Assembly: GCF_009859475.1 (NCBI RefSeq)
Contig: NZ_CP044549.1
Coordinates: 3,534,001 to 3,598,000 of the forward strand
Direction: 5' to 3'
From: Hydrogenophaga sp. BPS33
Lineage (GTDB): Bacteria > Pseudomonadota > Gammaproteobacteria > Burkholderiales > Burkholderiaceae_C
DNA length: 64,000 nucleotides
Shown here: positions 61,768 through 64,000 of the stretch, piece by piece
How the letters are laid out: each line of letters opens with the position of its first letter
Position numbering within the stretch: the first letter of the stretch is position 1
The notes under the pieces: model-generated
The model's input: only the letters and a program-made list of their open reading frames with translations
The model's database searches: none
Told to the model about the DNA's origin: nothing
Translations under genes and position numbers: made by a program

Positions 61768-62487
61768 ATGGACGCCCAAAGCATCAAAGTCGCCTGCTCG
61801 AGTTGCAACCTGCGGGAGCTGTGCCTGCCCATGGGACTCAACCCGGGGGAAATGGACAAGCTCGACGCCATCGTCTCCAAGCGCCGCCGCATCCCGCGCG
61901 GCGCCGCGCTCTTCAACGTGGGCGACAAGTTCACGTCGCTCTACGCGGTGCGTTCAGGGTTTTTCAAGACATGCGTCACCACCGCCGATGGCCGCGACCA
62001 GGTGACCGGCTTCCAGATGACGGGCGAGATCATCGGCTTGGACGGCATCGTGAACGACCACCACTCGTGCAACGCGGTGGCGCTGGAGGATGCCGAGGTC
62101 TGCATCATGCCGTTCGACCAGGTGGAAGAGCTTTCACGCGAATTCACCACGCTGCAGCACCACGTGCACAAGATCATGAGCCGCGAGATCGTGCGCGACC
62201 ACGGCGTGATGCTGCTGCTGGGCAGCATGCGCGCAGAAGAGCGGCTGGCGGCATTCCTGCTGAACCTGGTGCAACGGCTGCACGCGCGGGGGTTCTCGCA
62301 GTCGGAGCTGGTGCTGCGCATGACGCGCGAGGAGATCGGCAGCTACCTGGGCATGAAGCTGGAGACGGTCAGTCGAACGTTCTCGAAGTTCGTCGACGAC
62401 GGCATCATTGACGTCAAGCAGCGCTACGTGCGCATCAAGGACACGGACGGCCTGCGCCGCATCGTGAACCCGCAGCCCTGTGGATGA
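61768..62487 (+). CDS. fnr: Oxygen-sensing regulator Fnr
   Basis: 239 residues of the CRP/FNR family. The cluster cysteines C10, C13 and C19 (ACSSCNLRELC) and C101 (DHHSCNAV) match the pattern for an oxygen-labile [4Fe-4S] centre. The cAMP-binding-like fold and a C-terminal helix-turn-helix (MTREEIGSYLGMKLETVSRTF) follow. The recognition helix E--SR is that of true FNR. The ATG at 61768 is chosen within a longer open frame. Its neighbours hemN and ccoG are typical FNR targets. Confidence 0.95.
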   Translation: MDAQSIKVACSSCNLRELCLPMGLNPGEMDKLDAIVSKRRRIPRGAALFNVGDKFTSLYAVRSGFFKTCVTTADGRDQVTGFQMTGEIIGLDGIVNDHHSCNAVALEDAEVCIMPFDQVEELSREFTTLQHHVHKIMSREIVRDHGVMLLLGSMRAEERLAAFLLNLVQRLHARGFSQSELVLRMTREEIGSYLGMKLETVSRTFSKFVDDGIIDVKQRYVRIKDTDGLRRIVNPQPCG

Positions 62488-62491
62488 TGTC

Positions 62492-62568
62492 GCTTCGCGG
62501 GTCGCTGCCCCCCCCAAGGGGGCTGATCCGCCTTGGGGCGGCCCGGCGGCGGATCGCGTCCCTTCTCC
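62492..62568. repeat. GC-rich palindromic intergenic repeat
   Basis: CGCTTCGCGGGTCGC, a CCCCCCCCAAGGGGG palindrome and GCCTTGGGGCGGCCC, in the gap between the convergent fnr and the small membrane gene. It resembles 12062-12165 and could act as a bidirectional terminator. Confidence 0.5.
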
Positions 62569-62571
62569 ATT

Positions 62572-62793
62572 TCAGTCTCGCGCCAGCCACACGCTGAGCG
62601 CGCCCGAGAGCGCCGTCACCGCCCAGAACACGAAGAACGCCACGGTGTAGACCATCTGGCGCGAGCCTTCGAGCGGCTGGCCGCCGAGCCAGTGCAGGTC
62701 GCCCGGGTCGACCATCGCGAACACCAGCATCTCCAGCAATGCGGCAGTGAGGAAGGTGGGCCAGGCGATGCCCATCCATTGGCGCACGTTCAT
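62572..62793 (-). CDS. Small membrane protein of the cco/fix cluster
   Basis: 73 residues starting MNVRQWMGIAWPTFLTAALLEMLVF-like sequence (positions 1-25) with two membrane helices. The second is TVAFFVFWAVTALSGALSVWL. It begins one base after the FixH-like gene stop, so it is part of the ccoG operon. Similar short proteins follow fixH in related genomes; function unknown. Confidence 0.75.
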   Translation of the reverse strand: MNVRQWMGIAWPTFLTAALLEMLVFAMVDPGDLHWLGGQPLEGSRQMVYTVAFFVFWAVTALSGALSVWLARD

Positions 62794-62794
62794 T

Positions 62795-63088
62795 TCATCG
62801 CTCCTGCGGCACGACGGGCGAGGCCGCGTGGTTGCGCGCCTGGTGGGCGGGCTGCAGCTGGATCAGGGCTTCGTCACGCGCCTGGCCTTGCAGCACGGAA
62901 GCCGCCGCGCGGTCGCGCTCGAAAGCGGTTTTGTCGAGCACCGGGTCGGCATGGGTCACGGCAATGTAGACCATGACGAGACTGGCCAGCACCACGATCA
63001 GCGGGCCACCTACCACCAGCCACATTTGCGGCACGCGCCACCAAGCCACGCTCGGTATCTGGACGGTGGGAGAGGACGATGGGTTCAC
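62795..63088 (-). CDS. FixH-like protein
   Basis: 97 residues from a GTG at 63088 (VNPSSSPTVQIPSVAWWRVP) with AAGGAG upstream. A single membrane helix (MWLVVGGPLIVVLASLVMVYIAV) precedes a periplasmic tail with YIAVTHADPVLDK, in the manner of the FixH/CcoH family that assists cbb3 oxidase assembly. The usual FixH domain is shortened. It overlaps nothing and follows ccoG by 29 bp. Confidence 0.75.
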   Translation of the reverse strand: MNPSSSPTVQIPSVAWWRVPQMWLVVGGPLIVVLASLVMVYIAVTHADPVLDKTAFERDRAAASVLQGQARDEALIQLQPAHQARNHAASPVVPQER

Positions 63089-63117
63089 GCGAGCTCCTTC
63101 AAAGACGGAAAACAAGT

Positions 63118-64000
63118 TCAACGCGGCACGAGGAACACGGCCTTTTCGGACACGTGGATGCCCTCGTCGCCTGTGGCGCGGATGTCGAAGCGGATCGGAT
63201 GCGATCCGCTGCTGGCCGCGTCCGGCGGGATCTGCACGCGCACGGCCACGGCGCGCACTTCGGTCGACAGCACCTCGACCTCGGCCGGCGTGTCCAGCGC
63301 GATGCCGGGCAGGCCCGAGACCTGGATGGCATAGCGCTGCGGCAATTCGGTGGCGTTCATGATCTGCAGGCGGAACACGTTCTCGATCCGGCCCTCTTCC
63401 ACCATGCGCGCGAGCGCCCCCCGGTCGCGTATCACGTCGACCTTGAGCGGCGTGCGCAGGAACAGGCTCAGGCCCACCGCGATCGTGATGACACCCAGAA
63501 TGGCCGTGTAGACCAGCACGCGGGGGCGCAACGCCCGGCGCAGCATCTGGCGCGTGCCCCAGCCTTGCTCAATGCCGTTCTGCGTGGAGAAGCGGATCAG
63601 CCCGCGCGGGTAGCCCACCTTGTCCATCACGGTGTCGCACACGTCAATGCAGGCAGCGCAGCCGATGCATTCGTATTGCAGGCCGTTGCGGATGTCAATG
63701 CCGGTCGGGCACACCTGCACGCACAGCGTGCAATCCACGCAGGCACCCAGGCCCAGCGCCGTGGGGTCGGCCTTCTTCGAGCGCGCGCCGCGCGGCTCGC
63801 CGCGTTGCTCGTCGTAGGTGACGATCATGGTGTCGCGGTCGAACATCGCGCTCTGGAAGCGCGCGTAGGGGCACATGTACTTGCACACCTGCTCGCGCAG
63901 GAAGCCGGCGTTGCCGTAGGTGGCCAGGCCGTAGAAGAAGATCCAGAACCACTGCCAGGGCCCGAGCGCGGCGGCCATGGAGAGCGCGCCCAGTTCGCGG
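63118..64000 (-). CDS. ccoG: cbb3 oxidase accessory ferredoxin CcoG/RdxA (5' end outside window)
   Basis: About 294 C-terminal codons. Two 4Fe-4S motifs (CVDCTLCVQVCPTG and CIGCAACIDVCD) follow EQVCKYMCPYARFQSAMFD. One membrane helix (YTAILGVITIAVGLSLFL) leads to a periplasmic Ig-like domain (RIENVFRLQIMNATELPQRY onward). CcoG is a membrane cupric reductase needed for cbb3 oxidase maturation. The N-terminal helices lie beyond the right edge. ccoNOP are expected further right. Confidence 0.93.
   Translation of the reverse strand, partial: RELGALSMAAALGPWQWFWIFFYGLATYGNAGFLREQVCKYMCPYARFQSAMFDRDTMIVTYDEQRGEPRGARSKKADPTALGLGACVDCTLCVQVCPTGIDIRNGLQYECIGCAACIDVCDTVMDKVGYPRGLIRFSTQNGIEQGWGTRQMLRRALRPRVLVYTAILGVITIAVGLSLFLRTPLKVDVIRDRGALARMVEEGRIENVFRLQIMNATELPQRYAIQVSGLPGIALDTPAEVEVLSTEVRAVAVRVQIPPDAASSGSHPIRFDIRATGDEGIHVSEKAVFLVPR

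Noticed and set aside
1..64000. CRISPR arrays, rRNA genes, or additional tRNAs
   Set aside because: No regularly spaced repeats or rRNA/tRNA-like sequences other than the one tRNA-Pro were seen by eye.

Overview
The window comes from a GC-rich betaproteobacterium, most likely a member of the Comamonadaceae. Support: the block thrS-infC-rpmI-rplT-pheS-pheT-ihfA-merR-tRNA-Pro, a TctC-type solute receptor, Fnr/HemN/CcoG genes, and GC-rich palindromic intergenic repeats of the kind common in that family. The genus cannot be fixed from the sequence alone.

Layout. (1) 0-13 kb is a phosphate block. The operon pstSCAB-phoU-phoB lies on the minus strand behind a Pho box. Diverging from it are ppx and a small, apparently PhoB-driven DNA-binding protein with a histone-H1-like tail. 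A second minus-strand cluster reads olsB-like acyltransferase, PlcP-like metallophosphoesterase, family 4 glycosyltransferase, ppk1, sixA. It looks like a phosphate-sparing membrane-lipid remodelling set joined to polyphosphate synthesis. (2) 13-25 kb is housekeeping: a DOMON-like protein, NamZ/DUF1343, glmM, folP, ftsH, rlmE, yhbY, an M3 oligopeptidase, a DUF4124-glutaredoxin protein, rpiA and pyrD. (3) 25.2-30.0 kb is a tightly overlapping operon of the poorly understood HPr-rel-A type: Tat-exported protein, PqqD-like chaperone, HprK-related kinase A, nucleotidyltransferase, trypsin-like protease, FAD oxidoreductase. (4) 30-38.5 kb is translation: tRNA-Pro, a MerR-family regulator, ihfA, pheTS, rplT, rpmI, infC with an AUA start, and thrS. 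thrS has a terminator and a threonine-rich leader peptide in front of it, which points to attenuation. (5) 38.5-41.3 kb holds a LysR regulator, an isochorismatase-fold amidohydrolase and a TctC receptor.

(6) 41.7-57.2 kb is a 15.5-kb mobile island inserted in the 3' part of aceA (isocitrate lyase). The last ~235 bp of aceA plus its terminator occur at both ends, with a few mismatches, so the island brought its own 3' end and restored the gene. It carries a large serine recombinase, a tyrosine integrase, a VapE-type replication ATPase, a diverged SRAP-family protein, a LexA-type box, an XRE repressor with two perfect operators, and many small orphan genes, but no virion structural genes. It therefore resembles a phage satellite or integrative element. 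Its right end holds AT-rich cargo: an MBL-fold hydrolase paired with a four-helix membrane protein, and a separate 505-residue protein with one C-terminal membrane helix. These are the best candidates here for an undescribed (perhaps anti-phage) system.

(7) 57-64 kb returns to the chromosome: aceA with a striking array of repeats upstream, an EamA transporter, and the microaerobic set SafE-like protein, hemN, fnr, a small membrane protein, a FixH-like protein and ccoG, which runs off the window.
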